This document shows positions 22,964-34,199 of a stretch of DNA of 64,000 nt, piece by piece (position 1 is the first letter of the stretch; each line of letters starts with the position of its first letter). Source of the stretch: Delphinus delphis (Eukaryota; Chordata; Mammalia; Artiodactyla; Delphinidae); assembly GCF_949987515.2 (NCBI RefSeq), contig NC_082684.1:154928044-154992043 (forward strand), read 5' to 3'. The notes below the pieces were generated by a model, which was given only the letters and a program-made list of their open reading frames with translations, did not search any database and was not told the origin of the DNA. A program made the position numbers and the translations under genes.

Positions 22964-23105
22964 GTTCATCATTTAACAGACGTTGATGAAATCCCCTTCT
23001 ATGTGCTAAATGCCAAGTGTGCTTAAAAGAGGAACAAGACCCAGTTTCTGTCCTCAGGAATTTACAGTCTGGTTTGATGTCACAAGCACAAATATCTATC
23101 CAAAA
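22964..23105 (-). mobile_element. L2 3' end, antisense
   Basis: 'gtgctaaatgccaagtgtgc', 'gaacaagacccagtttctg' and 'cctcaggaatttacagtctg' are the reverse complement of the L2 3' end. Confidence 0.7.
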
Positions 23106-23419
23106 CAAACAAACAAAAATAGAGAAGGTACGTTTTAGAGGCAGAAAATTCCTGAGGGTGTTTTAAAAAAAAAAAAAAGCCTTGGGATTGTTTTGCAAAT
23201 GCCCCAAGCTCTGGAGGGCTTTCAAGAAGTCAGGGGTGGGGGACAAGCAGACCATAATAAAGCCATAGAGACTGTCCCTCATCTGACGGGCAGTCCTGGT
23301 TCAGGACTCGTCCTTGCCATGAATACTGTGGCTTGACTTTGAATCTGAAGAAGAATCAAATTTGGTGTGGCAGCCAGAGGTTTAAATTTTTTTTAAAAGT
23401 AAGTTTGTTTCTTTAAAAA
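23106..23419. other. Unassigned sequence
   Basis: A-run at 23165-23178. No gene or repeat body recognised. Confidence 0.4.
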
Positions 23420-23470
23420 AATTTTTTTTTATTGAAGTATATTAGATTTACAATGTTGTAGTTTGCTCCG
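23420..23470 (-). mobile_element. L1 3'-terminal fragment, antisense
   Basis: T-run, then 'attgaagtatattagattta' and 'caatgttgtagtttg': the last ~45 nt of the cetartiodactyl L1 3' UTR in reverse. Confidence 0.7.
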
Positions 23471-23474
23471 TATT

Positions 23475-23600
23475 ATAAGAGTAATACAGGTTTAATGTCA
23501 CCCATTTAAAAAATATACAGAATATATGAAAGTCACCCATAATTCTACTACTCTGCTATCATGACCATCAAGATTTATCGCCTTTCGGTTTGCTTTTCCC
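23475..23600. mobile_element. Old interspersed repeat, family unresolved
   Basis: 'agtcacccataattctac' and flanks resemble a common mammalian repeat with 'atcccaccacccagagata'-type text. A second relative lies at 41840-41965. I cannot name it. Confidence 0.35.
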
Positions 23601-23717
23601 CGTTAGATCCTAAGTGTTGAGTGTAAATGGATTTCTTCTCCCTGGCTTCAGTACCATCTGCCTCCCTGGGGCTGCTTTTCTCTCCAGTCCTGAGGAGAGA
23701 CTGTGGTTTGTGGTCAA

Positions 23718-23890
23718 ACACACCTCACATAAAATTTACCATAGTAGCCATTTTTAAGCAGTATTAAACGCATTCATAATGTACAACCGTCACCATCTTC
23801 CATCTCCAGAACTCTTTTCCTCTTGTACAAGTGAAACCCTACACCCATGAAACGATAACTCCCCTCCCCCTCTCCCTGAGGAGTGGTTTT
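23718..23890 (-). mobile_element. L1M 3'-UTR fragment, antisense
   Basis: 'ataaaatttaccatagtagc', 'ccatctccagaactctttt' and 'gaaacgataactcccct' match the reverse complement of old L1 3' UTRs. Confidence 0.8.
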
Positions 23891-24324
23891 GATCTCATCT
23901 TACTCTGCGCCCCTTTGGCCCTGGATGGCCGAGCCATTTCACTGCCTCAGTTCCCTTCACCTTGCCCAGAATTCTTTTCTCTCTTCTCTTCTATGTCTTT
24001 TCCTTCTTGTCTTTTCAAGCTGGCACCATCTGGCCCCAAGCCCTATAATCTCTGCCTTTCTTAAACACGTCGCTCTGATGCGTGAATCTCTGTACAAATT
24101 CTGACCTACTTATTCGAGGTCCCACCATGTGTCAGATGCCCAGGTAGGATCTTGCATATAACTATTAATGTTGATTTTTTTTCTTTTAGGGCATCGCAGC
24201 TATTATTAGTTAAGAATGAATTCGTATAAAGAAATGTATCGACCCAGGTCACACAGGTGCTCAAACCTACCTTATTCCTTTAGTGGAGATTTATTTCTAC
24301 CAAATGGGCTCATTTTAGGTCCGT
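23891..24324. other. Unassigned sequence
   Basis: Pyrimidine-rich at 23960-24020. No gene recognised. Confidence 0.4.
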
Positions 24325-24418
24325 TTACTGATTGAAAACTCATTGAAGACAGGGACCCTCTCTTCTTTCTCCCATCTTGGTGCTCACACACAATGCCTGG
24401 TGCATTAACTTATTGAAT
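24325..24418 (+). mobile_element. L2 3' end
   Basis: 'ttgaagacagggacc', 'caatgcctggtgcatta' and terminal 'ttattgaatg'. Confidence 0.6.
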
Positions 24419-24419
24419 G

Positions 24420-24780
24420 TACCCCAGATCCTATGAGGTAGATATATATATATTTTGCGGTACGCGGGCCTCTCACTGTTGTGGCCTCTCCCGTTGCGGA
24501 GCACAGGCTCCGGACGCTCAGGCTCAGCGGCCATGGCTCACGGGCCCAGCCGCTTCGCGGCATGTGGGATCTTCCCAGACCGGGGCACGAACCCGTGTCC
24601 CCTGCATCGGCAGGGGGACTCTCAACCACTGCGCCACCAGGGAAGCCCTAGGTAGATATTTCTGTCGTCTCATTTTATAGACGATTGCCAAGGTCATACA
24701 GCTGTTAAGGGACAGAGCCAGGACTCAACCAGATTCAGGTCTAGGACTCTACAGCCCATGACCTTGGCCACCACTAACTC
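24420..24780 (+). mobile_element. MIR SINE, split by a younger SINE
   Basis: Left part 'gatcctatgaggtag'; right part 'tcattttatagacg', 'caaggtcatacagctgt' and 'gagccaggactcaacc'. The two are separated by the SINE at 24446-24649. Confidence 0.8.
24446..24649 (-). mobile_element. CHR-type SINE, type A, antisense
   Basis: A (TA)n/T tail rather than pure T, then the full reverse body ending 'ccaccagggaagccc'. A 10-bp target duplication, aggtagatat, lies at 24436-24445 and 24650-24659. Confidence 0.95.
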
Positions 24781-26004
24781 TGGGATCTAAGGAGTCATTT
24801 TAGTCCAGCCTTCACGTCAGGTGAGCCAACCAGGGCCCCAAGAAATGAGTGGTTTTCTCAAGTTTCACGGCAAATTTTCAACCTAGCTGGAGCCCAGGCC
24901 TCTTGACTCCTGCTCTGGTACATTTGATGACAAAATAATCCATTTTGTTTGCCGGCCTCGGGTCTGTCTGACACCCTATAACGTAGCATAGGGTCACCCA
25001 TAATATGTCTGCAACAGCTGAGTCCTCAGCCTAATTACTTTTAGTTGTGGCTCTTTGTTCCAAGGATTCTCTTTAAAGTGAGATGGTGTACCAAATAATG
25101 ACCTCTCTTTTCAACTTAATGATATGATCCTTTAATCCATTATCTTTAAAAATAGACTGTCACACAGAGACAAGGCAGCACCAAAGTATAGGGAACATCT
25201 GCTTTTCTGGCTTTTCTTTCTTTTGGGCTCCCCACCAGAAGGTGAAGCCCCTGAAAGCCTAGAGGGAAGAGCCTTCAGCACGACCCTGTCTTGACATCCT
25301 GGAGACTCAATGGGAGGACAGTGGACATGGACCTTCCCTTCTGGATTTTTCTCCTCTCCTTTGGGTGCTGCTTGACCTGAGATGGAATCTGTTATGTTTA
25401 TGGAGGTTGACACTTATTGAAAGGACCCTTCTAGGCATCACCTTTCTGGTTTGGGGATTTGAAGGTGGCACTTCAAGCATCGGCCAATATGGTGTTGACT
25501 GTCCCAAGACTGGTTTTCATGTGTTTTTTTCCCCATTCTGCTTCCTCTTAGGTAGGAAGGCAAATCAATGCCTATGGAGGGAAGTAGGGGCCCCTGGGTC
25601 CTACAGCTGGTCTGCCCCATCTCGTACAGATGGTGAGATGCTCGGTATTCTTTGAACCTCACATCTATGCGCTTCTCCCTCACCTCCCTGCTGTTATTAG
25701 CACAGAGAAACTGCAGTGTCACTTCATGAGTTGATTCCCTTCATTCCTAAAGTTCTTCTGGGGCCATCCCTTCCCTCCAGCCAGAAGGAACGAGTCAGTT
25801 TCGACCCTTGACAAAGAGAATCTTGCCCCCTTCTATTTCTTAATCTCCCCTGAGGAGTAGAAATTCCTTCCTACCTTCGTAAAAAGGCGGCCTGTGAGAT
25901 AAGTTGGATCCGTCTTCCCGTCCAGTGCAAGCTGGTTTCCCATCAACCTTTTCTAAGGATTTGCATGAACCACTCCCGAGACCCCCAAGCCACTCGCTGA
26001 AATA
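24781..26004. other. Unassigned sequence
   Basis: No repeat or gene clearly recognised. Confidence 0.4.
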
Positions 26005-26235
26005 TTAATACTCACAATGTGTTGAGTATCTAGTACGTACAAGGCATGGTGTGTGGCACTTTATATATTATTTCATTCAATCTCCATCATCATTCTAAAG
26101 CTGGTCACCAGGATCTACAAGAGGAAGCTCAGAGGCAGAGATAAGTCATCTACCCAAAGTCACACCATAAGTGAAACACTAGGCCTCAAAACCCAGACTT
26201 CTGGCTTCAGAGCCAAGGTGTCTCCCATCACACCG
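26005..26235 (+). mobile_element. MIR SINE
   Basis: 'tgttgagtatctagtacgta', 'ttcattcaatctccatc', 'agaggcagagataagtca' and 'acccagacttctggcttc' follow MIR order. Confidence 0.75.
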
Positions 26236-26700
26236 TTGCGCTGTGACATTGTGTGATGGGGCTGACAGGAACCCCTGCCTGATCTGGGTTTGTGGGGACG
26301 CCCTTATTTTGGCGAGCAGGGGCCTCACATCTGGATGTCCTGGGGGCAGTGTCAAGCTCTGGCTTGTTCCCGGCTCCTGTTCCATTTGTTCTGTTCCAGC
26401 ACGCAGAGTCTTGGCTTCCAACAAAGAGGCTCAGGCCAAGTTTTGACTCGGGGCTCCCCTTACGTCCAAAATGGAGAGAATTCACGGACACACGTGAGCT
26501 TGGATGTCCTAGTTTGAATGTCAGGGGTTTGCCAAGACAATCTGCACTGGATTGACCTAAAACGAACTTCCTTTTCCAGGGGATTGAGCCACGGTGAGTT
26601 ATTTAAGACCTTCAGATGGTCTGGATGGTCAGGGCAACAGCCATTTGGAGGCTCATGGAGGAGGAACGCAAGTAAAACATCTTTTCTCTTGAAGGTGTGT
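26236..26700. other. Unassigned sequence
   Basis: Three overlapping 67-87-codon plus frames (26243-26555), none recognisable. Confidence 0.4.
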
Positions 26701-26860
26701 GGAGAATCCTAGCTCGGGAGGGGCTTTAGGGATCCCTTGCTCTAATATGTGCATTTCATAGATGAGAAAATGAAGAGCCAGGGAAGTGACATGACTTGCT
26801 GAAGTCCGTAAGAGTGATAATTGGTAAAGACAGGAGAGCCATGTGGGCACCCGGGAGGCT
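26701..26860 (+). mobile_element. MIR-like fragment
   Basis: 'catttcatagatgagaaaa' and 'gtgacatgacttgctgaag' match the MIR core. Confidence 0.55.
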
Positions 26861-27649
26861 GAGCTTTCTATCCCTCTCTGCTTCTTCCTGAGGCTCATTT
26901 TTCCCATTTTTGTGCCTTTGAGAGTCTACCACTGGAAGATTGTTTAATAAAAAGTCAACCCCGTTTTTGGTAGTAAAATCAACCCCAAAGTGTTAGAGTA
27001 AAAAAAAAAAAAACACCAAAAACAAAAAACCAAACAACATCTTCATCCTGGTAACCAGCTAAAAGTGACTAGACTAGATCAGCGAGAACCCAAAGGGCAG
27101 GGTGGCTAGGAAGTGGCCCCTATGATTCCTGCTGCTTTTGGACAAACAAAATGAACTCACTGTAAATGGCGACTTGCACACAAACCAGATACACTTTCCT
27201 TCATTTCTAAAAGGGAGAGCTGGAGAAGAGATAAGAGGCAAAGCTCCCGGGGCAATGCGAATCCAGCCTTAGCTAACCAGAAGATCTGGCTGACCAGCAG
27301 CCACTCCCCATGCGGGTCCGATAACAAAGCTTTTACTGTCAGGGGCAAACTTTATAACAGATGATCATTGCTCTGCCCTTCATTTAATTTTATTTAAAAA
27401 AATCTGATTTCACGATGGAGCTGTATTCCTCAAACAGCCTCACGCGGCCTCTGTGTTGTGTGTGCACGCCCAGCCTGAACAGTGCTCTATACTGGTTCTG
27501 ATATCCCCCCCAGCTCACCTCCAGTTTGGGATAATTCTGGCTCAAGATTCAGGCCAGCTGTAGAGGGAGTGCAGTGCCCAGGGAAAGGCATGGTGTGCAC
27601 CAACTCCCCCTCCAGCAAATATCAAGATCCCTGCACTTTTAAAAAAAAA
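26861..27649. other. Unassigned sequence
   Basis: A/C-rich run at 27000-27035. Otherwise nothing is recognised. Confidence 0.4.
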
Positions 27650-27862
27650 TGTATTGAAGTATAGTTGATTTACAATGTTGTGTTTATTTCTTCTGTATAG
27701 CCACCCGATAGAATGAAATCATGACTTTTGCAGCAACGTGGATGGACCTAGAGATTATCATACTAAGCGAAGTAAGTCTGACAGAAAGACAAACACAATA
27801 TGGTATCACTTATATGTGGAATCTAAAATACTATACAAATGAACATATCTACGAAACAAATC
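27650..27862 (-). mobile_element. L1 fragment with inverted 5' part
   Basis: 27650-27701 is the L1 3' end in reverse ('attgaagtatagttgattta'). 27710-27862 is an upstream L1 segment in forward orientation ('gtggatggacctagagatta', 'cacttatatgtggaatcta'). Taken as a minus-strand insertion, the 3' end is in sense and the 5' part inverted, as in twin priming. Confidence 0.75.
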
Positions 27863-29630
27863 TTTTTTAAAGGCAAAATTGTGTTTAAAAGATCCCGAAG
27901 GGAGCTTTGAAGGGGATAAGCTTAACAGAGGCAAGACCCAAAGGGTGTGCTTTCCGGATTGGAGGCGGGGGTGTGGAGCTGGAGGCTATATGTATGAAAG
28001 GATCTCAGATAGTGTTTAACACATCAGGCGAACCTTCGTCCCCATTTCCTGTATTCTTGAATCTTCATAATCAAGGAAGTACCATGGGCTTCATAAAAGC
28101 CCAGGCCCCCTCAACTGGAAACAAGGTGACTGGCCCTTTTGCTTTAGTTTAGAGATGTGTCCACCATGAACCCAAACTCAAACTCAGCTATTTTCTTTTT
28201 GAGACTGATAGCGACATGACAGATAAAGTCATGAATTTCCCAGAGACATTTCCTGAAGTCCAGTCTCTTTCGAAATGGTCAACTCTAGGAGAGCCAGCCT
28301 AAGGTTTGGCTGGTGAAATTAGATTTGGAAAGATCTGTGTAATGGTGGCCGAATTCCATTCTTTATTGAGTGTCTCTGCTTCTTTAGTCGTTGACACTAT
28401 CAAGGAAATCGGGAAAGATGTAATGTTTAATCTATAATTACTACTGTCCTTTAATTTTTTATCTGCTGATGTGGGAACATAAGTCTCTGGTTCAACTGAG
28501 GATATGGTGGGTTTGAGCTCATCATCTTCTATGGTCCTAAATACTAATATGAACTGGAAGGAAGGATGGAGATGGGGTGTTGCTAGGTTGCTTGGGACTG
28601 GGAAAAGCAAGTCATCAGAGAAGGAGTCAGTTCTTCTCCATTTAGATTTGGGGCATGTTGCTTTAGTGGCCAGGTCTGCCATAAAATAACACTGAATTTA
28701 CTTTCTAACCTGGGATGCATAGACATTTGACCAAATGGGGCAATGAGTTAGGTGCCGGTGGATAACTTATTGCTAAATTAAAAGTGAAATAGTGCCTGTC
28801 TTGGGACTTGAATGAACCGACTTGATTCTTCTTTGAGTCTCTGGATTATGAAAACAACTTGTTGGGAAATGAAGCCAAACCAAATATACACTTCGACATC
28901 CAGATGTTTGATCACCTGTTTATTTCCAATGTACAAGAAAAACAAAACTATTTCAGCGCTGCTTAAAAATAGACTGGAAAGTAAATCATTTAGCCCTTTG
29001 AAGCCTTGGGTTTATTTATTTGTTTATCTATGTATTTGATTTTCTTCCAAAGAAATGGAATTAAATGGTTGTTTTGGCTGTAAATAGACTCAGACTAAAA
29101 AAAAATCACAGCACCTGAAGTCAATATTCTTCCTGAGCAGGGATAATCACTACTGAGTGTGAAATTGCCACGTCTGAAATTACTGATGAAAAAAAAGCGT
29201 GTTGGTAGAAGACTACACTTGAGACTCTTCAATCCTATGTCCTTCTTAAAAGCTTTGGGATGAGAGTTCATTTACATGGAGAAAAGTCCTTTAGTGAGAC
29301 ACTCAAAATAGCAAACATCAATTAGAGGCTGTGCTCCTAGGATGTCTTTCATCTTCAGACCTGGGAGTGCTCTACAAACACTCATTAATCCTTCCCAACG
29401 CTGCTGCCAGCCAGGTCCAAGCATCTTCCTTCCCAGTGAGAAGAATGTGACGGTTTCAGGGGAAACATTTCTTTTCCCCAAAACCTTTCGCCTTTGGGTG
29501 GGGTGTGGTCATCGTTTCAAGTGTACAATTCCCAAACCAGAATATCCGAAATGGATCTAGACATTTTAACAAAATGAATTCAGATTGAGCCAGAATTCCT
29601 TAGCGTAATAAAAATGGGTGAGGGACTTCC
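27863..29630. other. Unassigned 1.8-kb interval
   Basis: No interspersed repeat recognised. A 127-codon minus frame (28299-28682) is free of low complexity but matches no protein I know. Confidence 0.4.
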
Positions 29631-29631
29631 C

Positions 29632-29757
29632 TGGCGGTCCAGCGGTTGAGACTCTGTGCTTCCACTGCAGGGGGCACTGGTTTGATCCCTGGTTGGGGAA
29701 CTGAGATCCCGCATGCCACGCGGTGCGGTCAATAAATACCTAAACAAACAAACAAAC
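29632..29757 (+). mobile_element. Short CHR-type SINE (type C)
   Basis: 'gggacttccctggcggtcc', 'gactctgtgcttccactgca', 'tttgatccctggttgggg' and an (AAAC)n tail. No clear target duplication. Confidence 0.93.
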
Positions 29758-30378
29758 TTCTATACACGATGGACATTTAAATTTAAAAAAACAACAACCT
29801 GATGAGCGGGAACCTTCAAAGAGTTTGTACCCTCAAATAGCACCAACCTTTCTCAGTGAGATATGCTGTATTTTCTAAGACGTATACAGTTTTCCACTGA
29901 ATGAATTTCTTTCATGGCCTGTTTTCTGTTAATTATGTGCATCCTGCCTGGATACCTAATGGAAAGACGTACATTTGGCTTTATTTTGGCAAAGACATCA
30001 GTGAGTTTGGAATCCAACCTCTGGAAGCGTTGGCATCCGCACGATGAGGGCAAACGTCTCCATAGTAACGCCTTCCTTCCGTCATAGGGTTGCATACGGC
30101 TTCTGCTAATGTACCTTGATGACAGTCTGGTGGGTCAGGCCCGGGTTTACGCCTCTCCCAATTAGAACTTCCTCTTGGTTCTCACCTTTGGAAGAAAGAA
30201 GGTGTCCATCCAAATTGTCCACTCGGAGTGGACCGGCATCAGCCACTGAGGGCAGAATTTCCCAGTGACTGGCTGAAGCTTTGAGAAATGGGATCATCTA
30301 GAGGTCAGAAGGAGCCACAGGCAGAAGGAAGGAACTGGATTTCCTTATTTTGACGAATGGTACCGTGAGCCACCCTGC
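29758..30378. other. Unassigned sequence
   Basis: Nothing recognised. Confidence 0.4.
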
Positions 30379-31095
30379 CACCCAAACCAGAAGCCTGGCA
30401 GCCGTCCACGATTCGTCCTCATTCACCTCTAATTGGTCATAAAACCCTGTTGCTATTACCTGAAGATAGCTCTTCATGGCACTTGTTCAAACCCTCCTCA
30501 TTTTTTTTTTGTAGCCTGGATTTTTCCAACAGCGTCCTGACAAGTCTCCCTGTCTCTCATCTGCGTCCACTTCAGTTATCTCCAAATTGCTGCCACCGTG
30601 AGCTTTCTACAGAGCAAATATGAGTATGGTCCTCCCCTGTTAAACTTTTACCAGGTCCCCATTGTCTCCACGATAGCATCCCCACTTCACAGGATGCCGT
30701 GGCAAAGGACGTTATCTGGTCTGGGCTAATGGCCTCAACCCCGAGGGTCACCACTCAGCCTGTGGGCCGTGTTTCAGCTCTTCAAGCTGCCTGTCATTGT
30801 CTTTGATGGCTCTGCTGACCCCTTTGCTTGATTCAGGTGTCCTCTCATCCAGAAAACCTTCCCTACAACTCCTCCCTCCACCCAGATCTGGATGGAGACT
30901 CTTTTTACGGGCTCCAGCAGCACCTTATGTTTACCTGTGTCAAAGCGTTTATCAAGCCCAGTGATCGCTTCTTTGCCTTCCCCATTAGACTGTGACCTCT
31001 TTGAGGGCAAAGAATGTCTTTCCTCCCTAAAGCCCCACATAGATCAAGGAATAGAAGAGCGCTGAATGAAAGCTTGCAAAAGGAGTGAATGAAGA
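30379..31095 (+). mobile_element. L2 LINE 3' portion, sense
   Basis: Colinear with the last ~0.7 kb of L2: 'agcgtcctgacaagtctccc', 'ggtcctcccctgttaaactt', 'gaaaaccttccctacaactc', 'attagactgtgacctctttg' and the ending 'gtgaatgaa'. 5'-truncated and non-coding. Confidence 0.75.
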
Positions 31096-31214
31096 GTTTA
31101 GGATTCTACTTCATAGTTTGCCGAAAAACATTCAGAAATCATCTCTGTTTTTGCACTTTTCTGAATTTGTTTAATTTTTTTCTTCTATAAATCTTTTTTA
31201 AAAAATTAAAAAAA

Positions 31215-31510
31215 ATTTTTATTTTATATTGGAGTAGAGTTGATTAGCAATGTTGAGTTAGTTTCAGGTGTCCAGCAAAGTGATTCAGTTATATCTATAC
31301 ATGTATCTATTCTTTTCCAAATTCTTTTCCCGTTTAGGTTATTACAGAATATTGAGCAGAGTTCCCTGTGCTATACAGTAGGACCTTGTTATCTATTTTA
31401 AATATGGCAGTGTGTACATGTCAATCCCAAAGTCCCGATCTATCCCTCCCCTGCACCCCTCCTCCCTGGTAACCATAAGTTCGTTCTCTACATCTGTGAG
31501 CCTGTTTCAG
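31215..31510 (-). mobile_element. Cetartiodactyl L1 3' UTR, antisense
   Basis: 'attggagtagagttgatta', 'tttcaggtgtccagcaaag', 'cctgtgctatacagtaggac' and 'gtgagcctgtttcag'. Complete 3' end, 5'-truncated at about 31510. Confidence 0.92.
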
Positions 31511-31581
31511 AAATTATTCTAATGTCATATTTTGGTAAGTGATATTTTGACACATATATTGGTGTAGAGCGTAGCATTTCT

Positions 31582-31784
31582 TTCTTTTTTTTTTTAAAGA
31601 TTTTTTTTTGATGTGGACCATTTTTAAAGTCTTTATTGAATTTGTTACAATATTGCTTCTATTTTTATATTTTGGTTTTTTGGCCGTGAGGCATGTGGGA
31701 TCTTAGCTCCCTGACCAGGGGTTGAACCCGCACCCCTGGCGTTGGAAGGCGAAGTCTTAACCACTGGGCCGCCAGGGAAGTCCC
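31582..31784 (-). mobile_element. tRNA-derived SINE with BovB-like 3' tail, antisense
   Basis: The left end, 'gatgtggaccatttttaaag' and 'tctttattgaatttgttac', is the 3' tail shared with BovB-mobilised ruminant SINEs. The right end, 'ctgaccaggggttgaaccc' and 'ggccgccagggaagtccc', is the tRNA-like head. A 15-bp target duplication with one mismatch (gagcgtagcatttct / gagcgtaacatttct) lies at 31567-31581 and 31785-31799. It is the only copy of this type in the window. Confidence 0.93.
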
Positions 31785-31799
31785 GAGCGTAACATTTCT

Positions 31800-33965
31800 A
31801 AACGCATTTCTATCAGCTGTTTTGTTGGGTGGCACAGCTTCTGACTGTGGGACTCCGAAAGAGCAAAGCTTTATTTCTACCTTGAATTGGTATCCACAGA
31901 AGTTGGAGAAGAGAAAAACGACTTAAAAAGGATCCACGAGACTTTCCTTGGAAACTCCAAAAAAGAAAAAAACATCGTGCATTGCATTTGGGATCAGCAT
32001 GATTTGAATGGACGCCTTCATTTCGGTTGAAATGATTCTCCTGCTGTCCCTTCTCTGCATGCTTCTAAGTGTGCCTGGTTTATATCGCCAACATCTCAGA
32101 AAGAACTCATCCGAATGCATCTCCACTTGACTCTTTTCCTCCTCTGGGTAATAGGCAGAGAAATGGGCTCTCTTTTCTTTCCTAGGGGCTGTGCCACAGA
32201 TGAAAACACTCCCTTCAGCCCGGGTCCCACTGTTAGTCCCTGCTCTTGGTAATATTTTTGTGGTTACTTACTGAGATTTTTAAATAGTGAAAAGGTCTCC
32301 AGAGGCAAATGCTATTAGGAAGCCAATGAAAGTTATTAACTCATTGCATGAAAAACATGCTTTTTAATGGAGACGATGTGTTTGGATGGTATTTGCATGC
32401 TGTTTGAGGTTGTTCTAGGATGTAGTGGCGAGCTTCCCGTTCCAGATCACCCTTTGCCCTCCTGCCTTTCAGCTGGCTCTGGCCTCTGGGCCGCCGGTAC
32501 TGTTCGCACGCAGATTGCTTTTCTCTGCAGTGCTCTGCAGTAAGAACATTTACTAAGAGGGTACTTCAAGCATCACTTGCTCATGTTTCCACAGGCATGA
32601 GACCAGCTGGGTCCCATGTACAGAAAATTTGCATTTTTCTATGCCACATCTTTCCACCCAAGGCTTTAAAACAAAGCTGAGGGACAGCTAACAGTTTCGC
32701 TCTCAAAGTTCCTGCCAGTGAGAGACTACTTGGATGAAGGTGGAGCTAAGATTCCCAAAGAAAATCTTCAGGAAAATTCCATTTTGCTCCTAGGTTCTTT
32801 GCTACCGTGAAATCCAGATACCCAAAAAAGCGCTACACTTCAAGAAGGGAAGACAACATCTCATCTCGTTTTTGTTTTTCTGTACGTGCTGCCTAACATA
32901 TGTGTGAGCAGGTGAAGGTGAGGTTTAGTCTGTTGCCCCATCTACACAGACCAACGCAGGGAACATTGGAAGTTGATTCAGATTAATTACCAATATATGG
33001 CTCTATGGTGTTTCAGTCTGTGTCTTAGTTATTTAAGCTGTTTTAGTGATTGAATCAAATGAGCCCGTGTGATAGGATTGTTTGATCGCTGGTCAGTCTG
33101 GAAATTGTCAATTTTGCAGTGCATTAGGGAGACACGCAGATATTTATAGGAGCTGTGTTAAGAGACAAACCGAATCGAAACAATATTTCAGAAAAGGAGT
33201 TTGGGTATTGCAAAACAATTTTTCACAAGATCCATTGAGGAATGTTATATACCAATTTAAAAAAACTGCTTTAAAGTGGACACAGAACCAAACATAAATA
33301 TTTATTTGCCTAAAATGCAAACTCTCTTCTATATTAAACAAGAGAGAGGCTATGAGGTTTTCCAAGGAGCCAAAGAAGAAACACGCATAAGAGTCTGAGT
33401 TTTTATATCATGGAAAACAGTAGAGTTTATTCTATTTGATTTGGGATTTTGGTATAATAGTCTTGCTAAAACTTCCTATTTCTTATGCTTTCTTATAATA
33501 AGGCTGGCACTACAGATATAAAAGGAAAGAAACTAACTACCTGGAACTCAAAGAAATCTACTCTACCTCCCAGCTTCCATTTTCTGAATATTGTAATATT
33601 TCAGACAAATTTATTGTATTTTTAAAGTTTCAGCTAATTGCCTCAATTTCTTTAGCTTATAGGTACAGGGAAAAAATAGCTAGGTGATGATTGAATAATA
33701 TATTTGTTACATAAGTCAAAGAATAGAGTCATTTTTTTGGGGAAAAATGATTGTTTTCAAATCCTACCCTCAATGACTTCTCTGACTAAGATTTTCTCCT
33801 TCAAATCATTAACAGTCCCCACTCCTAGGACCACAAGGACCCAAGCTTGAAAAACATAGCTCTAGAATCCTGAGCTGACACTGGTGTCCTGTAATCTCTG
33901 TAGAGTCCTTTCGTCAGAGCACGCACACCTGAAAGCTGCCCAGTTTATGAATGACAGTCGGCTCG
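31800..33965. other. Unassigned 2.2-kb repeat-poor interval
   Basis: AT-rich, with no recognised repeat or gene over about 2.1 kb. It includes octamer-like and homeobox-like text near 32340-32400. Confidence 0.4.
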
Positions 33966-34199
33966 TTTTTTTTTTTTTTTTTTTTTTTGTGGTACGCGGG
34001 CCTCCTGTTGCCGCGGCCTCTCCCGCCGCGGAGCACAGGCTCGGGACGCGCAGGCTCCGGACGCGCAGGCTCAGCGGCCATGGCTCACGGGCCCAGCCGC
34101 CCCGCGGCACGTTACCGGTATCCTCCCCGACCGGGTCACAAACCCGTGCCCCCCGCATCGGCAGGCGGACTCGCAACCACTGCGCCACCAGGGAAGCCC
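33966..34199 (-). mobile_element. CHR-type SINE, type A variant, antisense
   Basis: T-run tail and standard ends. A 15-bp module is tandemly duplicated (34038-34052 and 34053-34067, one mismatch). The usual 'catgtgggatcttcc' is replaced by text containing the palindrome taccggta. Unusually GC- and CpG-rich. Confidence 0.93.
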
